Shown piece after piece: positions 1 through 10,181 of a stretch of 64,000 nt of DNA. Origin of the DNA: Epiperipatus broadwayi. Taxonomy: Eukaryota > Onychophora > Udeonychophora > Euonychophora > Peripatidae. Numbering within the stretch: the first letter of the stretch is position 1; every line of letters begins with the position of its first letter. The stretch covers positions 6,514,957-6,578,956 of the forward strand of contig JAQFVV010012441.1 in assembly GCA_028023455.1 (NCBI GenBank), written 5' to 3'. A program made the translations under genes and the position numbers. Under the pieces are notes generated by a model that was not told the origin of the DNA, searched no databases, and was given only the letters and a program-made list of their open reading frames with translations.

Positions 1-935
1 CAACATAATCAACCGCTAACGAATCTATGCAACGTCTATACCCAACTTAAATGTAATGCATTTAATAATTTCTACAATAAATATTACTACAAATAAAAAT
101 AATAAAATGGAAATGATTTTAGCAAAACTTAACTATATAAATTTAAACAATCAATTATTAATTTGAAAATCAAATAAGAGTTCATTTTAAAATTTAAATT
201 AGCTGAATCTTTAAAAAAAAACAATGACGAAAGTTCTTAATTACTTTTTTTTGTTGTTGTTAATTTGTAAAGTTCATAGCTCACGGTAGAAGAGTCCAGG
301 TTTCTGCTTTTAATTCCCGTGACGCCTCCATTGGAAGATAATGTTCTGGAGATGGCAATAGCTGGTTCAAGGTATCACAGTCTTTTCATTTTTTTTTTAA
401 ATAGAGAGTGTGGTATGTGCGTCCTACCACATCTCTCAAACACAAAATGCTGGAACTGTCAGAAAAAACTGTATTTCCCTTTTTATATTATCCACACGGA
501 TTCAATCAACAAAACGTCACTAATCCATCACTTTCATTAGGGTCCGAGCCAAGGCTTAGTGCTTCCATTGGTCAAGCTAATTTCTCTTTATTTTCTTATC
601 TATCTTTCATCAGATCATTTTAATTATACAAGAGCCCAAGGCTAGCTTGCTTTTCAAACAATTTATAAACAATCATTTCCATTTACAGATTACAAGAATT
701 AATTAATACCTGTTTTTATTTTTAAATCTTGTACTTTTTTTTATATAAAAAAGTACGTTCAAATACTTATTTATTTGTTTTTTTTAAAAAAAATATTTTT
801 AAAGTTTGGCATCTGTGCGAATGTATATACGTTTAACAAACATTTTAATTTTAGCGTTTAGTTTTTTACTTTTATTTGCGAACTTTTAAGTTTTTATTTT
901 AAATTAATGTAACGACATATTTATATATCGTTACA
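1..935. repeat. Interspersed repeat, copy 1, with about 790 bp extra internal sequence
   Basis: Positions 1-66 and 854-935 match, in the same order and orientation, the single uninterrupted block at 2577-2718. Copy 1 therefore carries about 790 bp (roughly 67-853) that copy 2 lacks, joined at the same point after a shared GCATTTA/GCGTTTA motif. The extra segment is AT-rich and has only short open frames (for example 319-540), none with a recognisable domain. The left end of the repeat lies outside the window. Either copy 2 suffered a deletion or copy 1 an insertion; no target-site duplication decides this. Confidence 0.6.
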
Positions 936-1921
936 TATCAGTAAACTTCCTCAAAAAACAAAAACATTAAAAAAAAAAAAAGAATTTACTTAGTGTTAGT
1001 AATTAGTTGCACAAATTGATTATATATGAAAATTTCAAAAGGACAATTTTTTTTTACAAGACAAAACAGTAATTACACACAAATGTAATGATTAAAAAAA
1101 AGTTGACTGTTGATTCCTATTACCAGCTAAATTTCTGCCCCCTCCCTTCAAGTTTCATTTCTCCTACCTTTAACTATTACTTAGGCAAGTTGAACAATTA
1201 GATTTTAATTTAACAAGACTTTTTTAAAAAAAATTATGATTTATATTTATTATTACGTTTTATTCCTCACATTTATATTTACATATGCACAATTTTTCTT
1301 ACTGGCAGTACCTTTAAGACCAAAAATTCAAACTGTAACTCCGTCAATACAACAAATATATTTATACTAATTTCAGGAAAAATATTACGAGCATGATTCA
1401 CTTTAAAATTCTCAGGGCACTCGTGTTTATTAAAGATCCCAGTTGCCAGTTATAATGATCGAAATGAAAGTGAAAATCGAATCTAACCACAAACTATGAT
1501 ATCTGCCCTACAGGGTGCCATCTAGGTATTTAAACCTAGAAAAATTTATAGAGTAGGCAGATACGTGCTGTTAAGATTCCACTTTATTTAAATATTCAGA
1601 TTGTTAGCCCAAGTCACTAGCTCAGTGGAGATGCAGAGATAAAAATCTATATCTTAATTTATATCTTAAATATATAAATAAAAGCCACTGCCAGAAATTA
1701 ACACATAAAAATATTTATTTGCACACATATAAAATCATTCTAATTTGAGGAATAAGTTTAACATTTTAGATTTTTATATTAACTTTTAAATTTACATTTA
1801 ACTAAGTTTCAATGAGTTTAATATTTTATTTAGATAGTCGAGTATGAATAGACTACATAGACCTGCATTTGAAAAGAAAATATTCTATCCCTTATTTAAC
1901 CTTAGGCCAAAAAATTTGCAA
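936..1921. other. AT-rich stretch, no gene seen
   Basis: Homopolymer A and T runs and short open frames only. A perfect tRNA A-box-like word (TAGCTCAGTGG, 1618-1628) occurs but no B box follows, so I do not call a tRNA or SINE here. Confidence 0.6.
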
Positions 1922-2185
1922 TCAAACCTGCGCCAATCCATCTGATACATTTATGTATTCAATGTAGCATGAAAATACGATAACACAAAATACTGTACTA
2001 TCAGGAATGTATATCTGATCAGTAAGTAGAATTAGAGAAGACATTGTCTCTCCACCAACAGGAATGTCACATCTGTTGGTGAGTAGAACAATAAACATAA
2101 AACTCCATAGGAATGGATCGCGGTCCTTTGCTGTCTTACAAACCCATCCATAGGCAAACAGAAGGTGTGTGGTGTACATACACAA
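1922..2185 (-). CDS. Unassigned 87-codon open frame, possible exon
   Basis: An uninterrupted minus-strand frame of mixed composition, unusual for this AT-rich neighbourhood. It encodes two hydrophobic stretches (about residues 25-36 and 55-75) separated by a short polar part containing an IPVGGE motif. The sequence just before the frame on the minus strand (ATGCAG, near 2190) and just after it (CAGGTTTGA, near 1925) could be a splice acceptor and donor, but the polypyrimidine tract is poor. I recognise no family. It may equally be a chance open frame or part of an unknown repeat. Confidence 0.15.
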   Translation of the reverse strand: MCMYTTHLLFAYGWVCKTAKDRDPFLWSFMFIVLLTNRCDIPVGGETMSSLILLTDQIYIPDSTVFCVIVFSCYIEYINVSDGLAQV

Positions 2186-2576
2186 TCCTGCATGTAGCGG
2201 ATTTCATACTACATCTACTAATTACACAAATATATCCAATCCATTGAGCCAATTTAACTATGAAATGAATAACCTAAAATTACCCTCCCTTAATATAACT
2301 TTACAAAACTATATAGCCATTCACGCCCGACTGAAATTTAACATTTAGATACGTTCGCACAGATTATTTTTATACAATTTGTTTTATAATGTCGAGTATA
2401 GATCAGCTGCATAGATTCTACAGTCAAAAACATTCTAAATTAAACACAACTGATCAAAATACAAAGTCAATCGATAATGTCAATTGCTGAGGGAATACAG
2501 GAGACCCTTTGGTGTTCATCATAAGACACCGCAGTGACATCGTTGACTTATATATTTTAATCGACTGTGAAAACCA
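2186..2576. other. No gene seen
   Basis: AT-rich sequence leading into the second copy of the window-start repeat. The motif TCGAGTAT followed by a CATAGA word occurs at about 1836 and again at about 2393, suggesting that the repeat shared with position 1 extends further left, in diverged form. Confidence 0.5.
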
Positions 2577-2718
2577 CAACATAATCAACCGCTAACGAAT
2601 CTATGCAACATCTATATCCAACTTAAATGTATAGCATTTAGTCTTTTACTTTTATTTGTGAACTTTTAAGTTTTTATTTTAAATTAATGTAACGACATAT
2701 TTATATATCATTACAATA
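2577..2718. repeat. Interspersed repeat, copy 2, without the internal segment
   Basis: Continuous match to 1-66 followed directly by 854-935, with a few substitutions (for example AACATCT for AACGTCT). Serves as the internal reference showing the 790 bp length difference in copy 1. No coding capacity. Confidence 0.7.
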
Positions 2719-2726
2719 TATATATA

Positions 2727-2925
2727 TAATAGAGCTGGCAAATAAGCTCTTAACAAGCTTTGCAGAATATCCCCAACCCCAGACCTGTTTTTGCTACTGG
2801 CTTCCTCAGTGAGGTGCTAGGATATTCAAGCTTGTTAAGAGTTTATTTGTGAGCTCTATATATAACATTTGTAATACAAGCTTGTTAAATTAGGTCATAT
2901 GACATATGACTTTATGTGTATGTGT
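2727..2925. mobile_element. Hammerhead repeat family A, short foldback copy
   Basis: Two inverted arms (about 2730-2772 and 2818-2865) share the words AGCTCTTAACAAGCTT and GAATATCC and flank a minus-strand hammerhead-like core: CTGAGGA at 2809-2803, a short GC/GC stem II, an AAAA box at the place of GAAA, then a GTC triplet. The right side continues into the family A end (AAATTAGGTCATATGACA). Homologous to 56765-57665. The body of the monomer is missing, so this is a compact hairpin version. Confidence 0.6.
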
Positions 2926-2929
2926 GTGT

Positions 2930-3412
2930 GTAATATAAGGAGCATACCAATAGCTCTAACAAGCTCTTATTGATAAGTGCAGTAAGAGAAAATATTTAAA
3001 ATCTCTATCTAGAATTATTCCCATCCCAAGACCAATCAGTTTCGAGCTTTTGAATCCCCTCAATGAAAAATTAGAACATTCAGATACTAGATCTAAAATA
3101 CTAACTCAAAAGCCAGCACTTATTTAATCTCAGTTTTTTTATTTAATAGTTACATATTAGATACATGCTGGCTTTTGAGTTAGTATTTTAGATCTGCTGT
3201 CTGAATGTTCTAGCTCCTCACTGATGTGAGCCAAATGCTCAAAACCAATTGGTCTGGGGATGAAAATAATTCTAGATAGAGATTTTAAATATTTTCTCTT
3301 ATTGCATTTATCAATAAGAGTTTGTTAGAGCTATTGGTATGCTCCTTGTATTGCATATTTGTAAATACAAGCTTAAAACAAGGCACACAATATATGACTT
3401 GCTTTATTGATT
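2930..3412. mobile_element. Hammerhead repeat family A, long palindrome
   Basis: Nearly the whole segment folds on itself: the left arm begins with AAGGAGCATACCAATAGCTC (from 2938) and the right arm ends with the reverse complement (to about 3356). Each arm carries one hammerhead-like core pointing outward: a degenerate one on the minus strand around 3030-3080, still with GAAA, and a better one on the plus strand at 3215-3260. This head-to-head arrangement of two monomers recurs in this family at 41666-42120 and 56765-57665. Confidence 0.65.
3215..3260 (+). ncRNA. Hammerhead ribozyme-like motif, family A
   Basis: Core CTGATGT at 3221-3227 (canonical CTGATGA, last A changed). Stem II GAGC 3228-3231 with GCTC 3237-3240 over loop CAAAT. 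AAAA at 3241-3244 where GAAA is expected, that is, G12 changed to A. Stem III is a perfect palindrome at 3244-3253, followed by C 3254 completing a GTC cleavage triplet. Stem I TCCTCA 3215-3220 pairs with TGGGGA 3255-3260 (six pairs, one wobble). The secondary structure is complete, but two catalytic-core bases are altered, so I expect little or no self-cleavage. Confidence 0.6.
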
Positions 3413-3698
3413 ATATATATATATAAGAAAGGAAGAATACAATTTGGCCATTAGAAAAAAATCTATTTCATCAACCATTTACTTATTTACACATTAAATT
3501 AACTAGCCAGAACAATAATTAGTCTATTAAAAATTGAACAATATGACCTGAGATTGCTAAGAGAAGGTATAGAGATTTTTAAAAGGCATAAGAGCATAAA
3601 TGAAAAGTGTGAATTAATAAAAATTAACAATATTTGTAAAATGTTATTGGATGATAAATAATTTTTTAAACTTCTCAACCAATAGAATTTGGGAATGA

Positions 3699-4013
3699 GA
3701 AGAAAACAACAAAGCTAAGACAAAGATTTTAAATCTCATCACACACATTCTTCTGATTTCAGAAAGATTCAATCTCCAAGAATCTATAAAAACAGGGGTC
3801 TTTGCAACTATTAGACTATTAGTTTTCTTCATCTATGCACTCTGGTTGCTCCGATGTGCCATTATTTTTGACCAGAGAGTACACTCATTGAATCAAAAGC
3901 TCTTGGACCTAATTCACTCTCTCAAAACCAGAGATGCCAAACTAGCCCTACCTACATTCCTCACAGGCACTTGGGCAATCCTCCAACTCCCATCCTCTCA
4001 TCCTCTGTCATAG
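3699..4013 (+). pseudogene. LINE ORF2 C-terminal fragment (L1/Tx1-like)
   Basis: An open frame of about 104 codons without a start codon, ending at TAG 4011-4013. It contains a YALWLLRC block followed by an amphipathic, basic segment. The same YALW..RC block appears in the LINE fragment at 10182-11560, where it lies just after a CCHH-type zinc motif, so I read both as the extreme C-terminus of ORF2 of related non-LTR elements. Sequence upstream (about 3430-3698) continues in other frames with LINE-like composition, so the element is frame-broken. Orientation plus; 5' truncated. Confidence 0.45.
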
Positions 4014-4256
4014 GACTCAATCATTCAAATGTTTTGTGACCCATGCGGTGCTTGATCAACAAAGACATGCATCTCGGACTGGCCTGGACTGCACACTGTT
4101 TCTCTTTTCCACTTTCCATTCTCTTTTCACATGTGTCATTCCCCTCTTACCATGTTGCTTCTGAAATTTCAACTTATCATATAATCACTCCATTCTAAAC
4201 CTTTTTCTAACTGTATTTGTATCTGTTTTTTTTATGAATAAACTTTCATCACTGAG
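4014..4256 (+). other. Probable LINE 3' untranslated region with poly(A) signal
   Basis: C/T-rich sequence that follows the open frame ending at 4013 and contains AATAAA at 4237-4242, close to the point where the higher-GC sequence ends. Consistent with the 3' end of the LINE fragment. No long A tail remains. Confidence 0.4.
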
Positions 4257-4375
4257 AAAAAAGAAGCTCTGAGAAAAGTACTTGTTGATGTAATAAAATA
4301 TCAAGTATTTAGTTATTATATTTTTATTATATGGAAGCTCCTGGAAATAATACTATGAATTCATTATTTATCTGT
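4250..4375. repeat. Interspersed repeat H, copy 1
   Basis: Matches 56200-56320 in the same orientation: both start near GAGAAAAAAGAAGCTCTGAG and both contain CTGGAAATAATACTA near the end. About 120 bp, noncoding. Origin unknown. Confidence 0.55.
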
Positions 4376-4388
4376 AGAAACATTAGAA

Positions 4389-4394
<6 letters not shown>

Positions 4395-4433
<39 letters not shown>

Positions 4434-4439
4434 ATATGT

Positions 4440-4473
<34 letters not shown>
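4395..4473. repeat. (TA)n microsatellite, interrupted
   Basis: Two TA runs of about 35 and 31 bp separated by a short CTATATGTTTC interruption. Confidence 0.9.
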
Positions 4474-4477
<4 letters not shown>

Positions 4478-4732
4478 TTTACAAGAGTCTATAGATAATT
4501 ATTAACTATTATGATAATACATTTTGGTATAAAATAATATTTATTATTTTGCTACGCCAGGTTTTCGATACTGTGTATCTTTGCCCAAGAACAACTAAAG
4601 TGAAATTCCCAAATGTCCTAGCATGTTTGCATGTGTATAAACATACACTAAATGATCTACATATTCTTGTAAAATTTATTTATTACATATTATCTATGTT
4701 ATATACATATTTTATAATTTATTCTAACAATT

Positions 4733-6290
4733 AAAATAATGAATATAATGGTGATTAACTATTATACAGTCTTTCAACTCACAGAAGTGCTTAACCCTTA
4801 CCAACACCCAGGGTTCTTAAATTTTAATGTTATGGCTTGTCTATTAATTATATTCATTTTATTTCTGTAACTAAAAATTGCCTTCTTAATTTTCTGTTTT
4901 CATGATGAATCTTAACATTTTCAAAATCAAACTTAAAAGTATATTTACAGGCCCTTTCATACTCCAAGAAAATTGAAGCTGTTATTAAAGCATTATTATT
5001 TTTTACTTTTTACATGCTTGTTTAACAATTGAGGTTCATACTGCACCCCAGTTCACCAACATATGATAACATACATTTACAAATAATTTGATAAATAACA
5101 TTATTTTTTTGCTTGAGAGATATAACATTTTTAGAATTATTCACTAACTTATTAACATTATTTTTAACACAAAATGAAACATTATACACATCCTTATATA
5201 TATATCTTTTAAAAAAAATTCACTTGAGAATTTGAAATATATGTAATAGATATCCATTTTTTTATTATCAATCTTCAGTTCCTTTAAATTATTGTACTTA
5301 TTCTTTTATTAGCATAAAGTATTATTAATAGGTCCAATCTTATAAACAATTTCAAGCAATTCCATGTCAAGTATTTCAATATTTTTAAATTTATCACTTT
5401 ATTAATGACATAATTTTTCATTGCAAAACAAAAACGATCTAAAATTTGCTAACTTATGTATAATTGGAACTTTTGATTTACAGTTTATATATCGCTTTTT
5501 TGCCATGGTTTGATTACTAACTTATAACTTAACATACTATTATATCTGGTAATAAATAAATACAAGTATCTAATATTTTTTCTCATTTTATTTTTAATAG
5601 TCCATTTCAAACCATTCAAATTATTTAACTTCTCTACAAACAAATTTATAGTAATGGTATGCTTGCATACAAAAACATCATCTATATATCTTTTATTAAT
5701 TTTAATATCTTTACAAAACAATTATTTTAAATTTTATTCTCATAAAGAGACAAAACATAATTGGAAACTTGTGCAACAACAGGCAGATCCATAGGTCAAA
5801 CTTTAGAAGTTTTATGATAACCACCTTCAAAAGAAGCAACAATGTTATTATCAAAAAAAAATTGTGGATGTATGGTATCATGTGTAGATGAATTGAGATG
5901 CAGTATAGAGAATAAATAAATAAAATCAATTGTTAAACAAGTGTGTAAAAAGTAAAAATAATAATTTAATGATTGCTTCAGACATGTAAATATAAATTTA
6001 GGTTTGATCTTGAAAATGTTAAAATTCTTCACAAAGAGAAAAACCATAATAAAAGAAAAAATAAGAAAGCATTTCTCATAAATAGAAAAAATCAATATAA
6101 TTAATAGACATATTGCTAACATTAAAATTTAGAATTTGTGGGATTTGAGTTAATGATGTTTGAATCCATTACATTTATTTGAATTTAAACGGCAGTTAAA
6201 GAGAATTGAGTAATTAAGCAAAAGTACTTCTGCAGATTGAAAGATTTTGTATAACAGTTAATCATCATTATATTTATTATTTTGATTATT
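4733..6290 (-). mobile_element. Decayed Penelope-like element with inverted ends
   Basis: A left end (4733-4793) and a right end (6222-6290) are reverse complements of each other: both carry AATATAATG, GTTAACTGTTATAC or close variants, TCTTTCAA and GAAGTACTT/GAAGTGCTT. Between them the minus strand encodes PLE reverse-transcriptase remnants. The same terminal sequence forms a hairpin without any coding part at 14683-14825. PLEs are known to carry terminal repeats in direct or inverted orientation, which fits. The element is about 1.55 kb, so most of the coding region has been lost. Confidence 0.5.
5485..6122 (-). pseudogene. PLE reverse transcriptase fragment
   Basis: Reading the minus strand from 6122 down, one frame (5796-6122) ends near a block resembling the template-grip region before motif B. 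Another frame resumes with a PMDLPV block (motif B like, PMGxP in relatives), and a third (5485-5721) starts MFCKDIKINKRYIDDVFV. YIDD at 5688-5677 is the catalytic motif C and is intact. Downstream of it LKWTIKN and LFITR correspond to the strand that follows motif C in PLEs, then KLVIKPWQK. At least two frameshifts and several stops separate the blocks. The family assignment rests on the order and spacing of these motifs. Confidence 0.6.
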
Positions 6291-6344
6291 ATAATATTTA
6301 TTAAATAACAGTCATTTTATTTGTGTGTATATATATATATATAT

Positions 6345-6635
6345 ATATAAGAAAATATGTCAGAGCATATTGGTATCTGAAAATTCAAATACAAATTGTT
6401 CAACTCACTTTTCAAAGCATTATGATTTTTTATCAATGACATCTATTAAGAAATATAAAGTCTGAACTTCAAACAACACAATTCAAAAGGATAATTTCTT
6501 GAATAATATGCTTCAATGATGTAATATATTGAAATACGGACTTATTAAACTAAAGAGTGTTTGGGAGGGTGAGAACAACATTTTGTATTTGAATTTTTAG
6601 CTAGAAATATGCACTGGCATATTTTCTTTTTATAT
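6345..6635. mobile_element. Small inverted-repeat element (MITE-like)
   Basis: About 290 bp with imperfect terminal inverted repeats of about 55 bp: the left end starts AGAAAATATGTCAGAGCATA, the right end closes with ATATGCACTGGCATATTTTC. It lies directly against a (TA)n run at 6331-6348. No coding capacity. Superfamily not identifiable from the ends. Confidence 0.5.
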
Positions 6636-7641
6636 TTATGTAATTCTGTAGTCCTTCTTTCTCTATATAAGTTAAACATGTTTGTTTACCAGCAATTTAT
6701 AATCATTGCTAATTTAATTTCACAGTCTTTGTTTGAATAATTCTGTATTTACTGCAGCATACAATTCAAGAAAGTATCTTTTTGAGTCACACTGTTTGAA
6801 ATTTAGACTTTAAATTTATTTACAGAGGATGTTGAAATGTTTGGGAAGGTTATTTGAAGGATGTTGCCTTGACAACAGTTTGAAATTCTTGATTGAGATT
6901 GTCTAAGTGTTAAGTGGTTTTTAATTGTTATATATATGTGTGTGTGTGTTGGTGTAATAAATATGCTATAATATAATGTAGCAAATTAGGTATCCTATGT
7001 CTCTGCTTTGGATAACATATGTTTAATGTCAAATATTGCACAACTTTGAAACAAATTCACCTAGACCTCACTTAGTGATTGGATACGTAGGAATATTTCA
7101 CAATAGCAATCATCATCAATTTGTACCCACTACTTTGATTTACAAATGATTATTCACTATAATGATTGGCAAAATTTTTTTTTTGACATATCTTGAATTT
7201 TGTATCACTGATGATGTCAGAGAATAGGTATTTTAAAGTCATTTTAAAGAAAAATAAACTTAATACTGTTAGATTTTTTTTTTTTTTTAAATAAGTTGAA
7301 TTTTTTTTTTTCTAAAGTTGACTGATTTACAATACACATACGCATTTTGTTACTCTGGTGTACAGTAATAAGTCTTTATGTTCAATTAAATAATTTATAA
7401 TTAAACATTGATTTTTAATTTTAATAATTTCACATAAGTAATAAACATAAATGTACAGTATTATGTGCTAATATATATATATATCCGCTATTTGCACAGA
7501 TAATGAAGCTAGAATAAAGTGATTGTTTTATTTTAAAAATGTACTTCAGTATGGATTTTTTTTTTCATTACAATGAAAAACTTCTGTGGAAGAATATAAA
7601 AACTTGAATTAAAATTTAATTTCACTTTCTCTTTCTTTTTG
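6636..7641. other. No gene seen
   Basis: AT-rich, with long T runs (7267-7310) and short open frames. Nothing recognisable. Confidence 0.6.
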
Positions 7642-7980
7642 CTGTACATCCAAGTCTCATTTTATGCAGATTTATTTAATGCGATTTTGAAGTTATGCGA
7701 TTCATGTTTCTTCTTAATATCTTTGTATGCGGTTTTCTTTTATGTTATAAAAATTATTAGATCAGAAATCAAGCTCCAATAATGCACTATTACTTTAAAT
7801 ATTATAAATTTTATGTACTCACATCATATTTAAAGGAATAGCGCATTATCGGACTTTGACTTCCAGCTAATAATTTCAATATTTTCAGCCCTTTATAATA
7901 GTACTGTAATAGATTTTATGCAATAAAGAAGTTCATAATTCACATAAAATCAGGATTTCCCCATTTTATATATACACATT

Positions 7981-8279
7981 AAATTTTACAAGATTATAAT
8001 GTAAATCTGTTCAAACATTATAGATGAAAAATACTATGTATGTTGTTGTTTTTGCATTTTAAATCACATTCTATTTTTGCTTTTTTAAAAAAAGAGTATG
8101 TAGTCAATTAATCATTTTGTGTCCACAAGTAATAAATTTTACAAGATTATAATGTAAATCTGTTCAAACATTATAGATGCCTATACATATGTTATTGTTT
8201 TTGCATTTTAAATCATGTTCTATTTTTGCTTTTTTAAAAAAGAGTACATAATCAATTAATCATTTAGTGTCCACAAGTT
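7981..8279 (+). repeat. Tandem duplication, period 153 bp
   Basis: The unit beginning AAATTTTACAAGATTATAAT at 7981 recurs at 8134, and both units end with GTGTCCACAAGT. Two copies with a few substitutions and small indels. Noncoding. Confidence 0.85.
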
Positions 8280-8295
8280 TATTTTTAAAAGGTAA

Positions 8296-8489
8296 CAGTG
8301 GAGGGCACAATTAAATTTGACAATTAAAATCTGATTTTTAATTGTAATTAATAATTTAAAAATTACATAACGTGATCTGAAATTAAAGTGATGTAAAATG
8401 ATGAATTTGATTTTTATACGGAATTGAAAATTCAAAAATAAGAATTTAATTTTTAATTGTTAGTTTTAATTAAATTTTGCCCAACAGTG
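8296..8489. mobile_element. hAT-like MITE
   Basis: Left end CAGTGGAGGGCACAATTAAA, right end (reverse complement) CACTGTTGGGCAAAATTTAA: about 20 bp imperfect inverted ends of the CAGTGxxGGGCA type seen in hAT elements, inside which further AATTAAAA words pair. About 194 bp, no coding. An 8 bp target duplication is not convincing, so the superfamily call is tentative. Confidence 0.45.
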
Positions 8490-9119
8490 ATGAGTCAGTG
8501 TCTTTTTATTATCGTAAGTCTAAGTTCTTATTTTTATTTTAAACTTTTAGTTTACTCTTATTGAAAGAAAAAAACACCCAAGAAAATGAATTTCTTTGTA
8601 AACAAAAATTTCAATTTTAGATCACTTAGTAAAATGGGAAGGATCAAACATAATTGGAAAACGTTTTAGTTGTATTTCCTCTAGACTTCATTTAAGGAGA
8701 AGCTACAGTATCTCGCATCACATCACATCATGATGAATCTGATTTATCTCAAATAGTGATAATATTAAAATACTGTACATGTATGTAAAAAATGTAAATT
8801 ACACATAAAAATATATTGTTTTGAATAAGATTAAATACTGCAGTTAATAAAAAAAAGTAAAAAAGGTTTGTCTTGTATCATTTTTTTCAAATTTGAAATT
8901 TTTTATTAGTCATATTTTATTTTCTTATTTTTTTTTATGCAAATTTTAAAGTAATTTTATGTTATTGCTGTTGTTGCTTTGCTTTTATGCAATTTTTGGA
9001 AAATTACAGTACATATTCCCCATTTTTCAAGATATGTTAAGTCTATTTTTGTGCAATTTCTTTTATGTGCATATTCTGAGGAACCTATCTATCACATAAA
9101 ATGAAACCCAGGTGTACTG

Positions 9120-10181
9120 TACTTTTTAAACAGAGAAAATGCGTATTTTTTTTCCTAGTGATATAAAACTTTTCTTTTTAGATACTGTACAGTTTACATG
9201 TACACTGCATTCGATAAATTTTTATTTTTTAATATGTACTTTATTCCCAAGTTAGTTTAACTTTTTAGCTTTAGGAACCAATCAATTTTTTTCTCATAGA
9301 CCCCTATTGTAATTACGTATTTTGTATAGATATTATTGCTTAATGATGAGTTCTGGAGAACCAATTGCCATCGCTAAGAGGGGTAAAGGTGTAATATCAA
9401 ACTATAGGCATTTTAATAAATAAATAATAAATAAATTAGTAATTATATCGCTTTTATCCCATCTTCAAATCTTTAAATAGTCTAAAGAAAATATTTTCTT
9501 TTGAAATACTTGCATTAAGAAAAGAAAAATCAGATTATTTATTTAAATGTCATAAATCTTAAAGATTTACATTTTATTTGAGTTAAATTTTAAACTATAT
9601 ATATGTATAAAATATATCACTAAAGATCTTGTAAGATTAATAAAAAAATTAAATATTAGTCATATGTTGTTCTTCATTATCAAATCTGTGATAACAATGA
9701 CCGAAAATGAATTTATAAATTATAACTCCGGATTATTTGAATGAATCTGTGAAAGAGATTATTACTGATTTTAATATTTTAACATTATTGGTGATATCAA
9801 GTTTAAATCAGCTAAGAATTTTATGTAAGCAAAATTGATAAACTTTAAAATTTAAATTGATAGAAACATTAATTAATAACGATTTCAATAACCTTTTAAC
9901 AAACAAATCTATAATGCATAAAGTTAAGCAGATCGAATTAATACAAATAGAAATTTAATTAAGTTTAAGCCTATTATCTGTCTTTATCATCAACACAGAG
10001 AACAGTTATAAGTAAATGGAAGATGAATATAGCTCCATTTAGGTTAAAAATCATAAGAATAGATTTCAATTATTGCATTGTAATAATGTCATTTAAAACA
10101 GTCAAGAATTTTACAAAGGCAAGAAATATATCTTTCCCCCCTCTTTACATGTAGTTGTTCTCTATAGTAGAGACATGACTA
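9120..10181. other. No gene seen
   Basis: AT-rich sequence with short open frames only; no repeat partner noticed elsewhere in the window. Confidence 0.6.

Larger units (their letters stand above)
7642..9119. mobile_element. Possible pogo/Tigger-like non-autonomous DNA element
   Basis: The left end reads CTGTACATCCAAGTCTCATT and the right end, reverse complemented, CAGTACACCTGGGTTTCATT; both continue with TTATG and then diverge into T-rich sequence with GCGATTT-like words. Such ends resemble Tc1/mariner pogo-type termini. A TA target duplication is visible only on the right. No transposase frame exists inside. The interval also holds a tandem duplication (7981-8279) and another small element (8296-8489). 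Boundaries are tentative. Confidence 0.35.

Noticed and set aside
1618-1660. tRNA A-box-like word TAGCTCAGTGG
   Set aside because: No B box or tRNA fold follows within 80 bp.
3644-3832. 62-codon minus-strand frame
   Set aside because: Antisense to the better supported LINE C-terminal frame.
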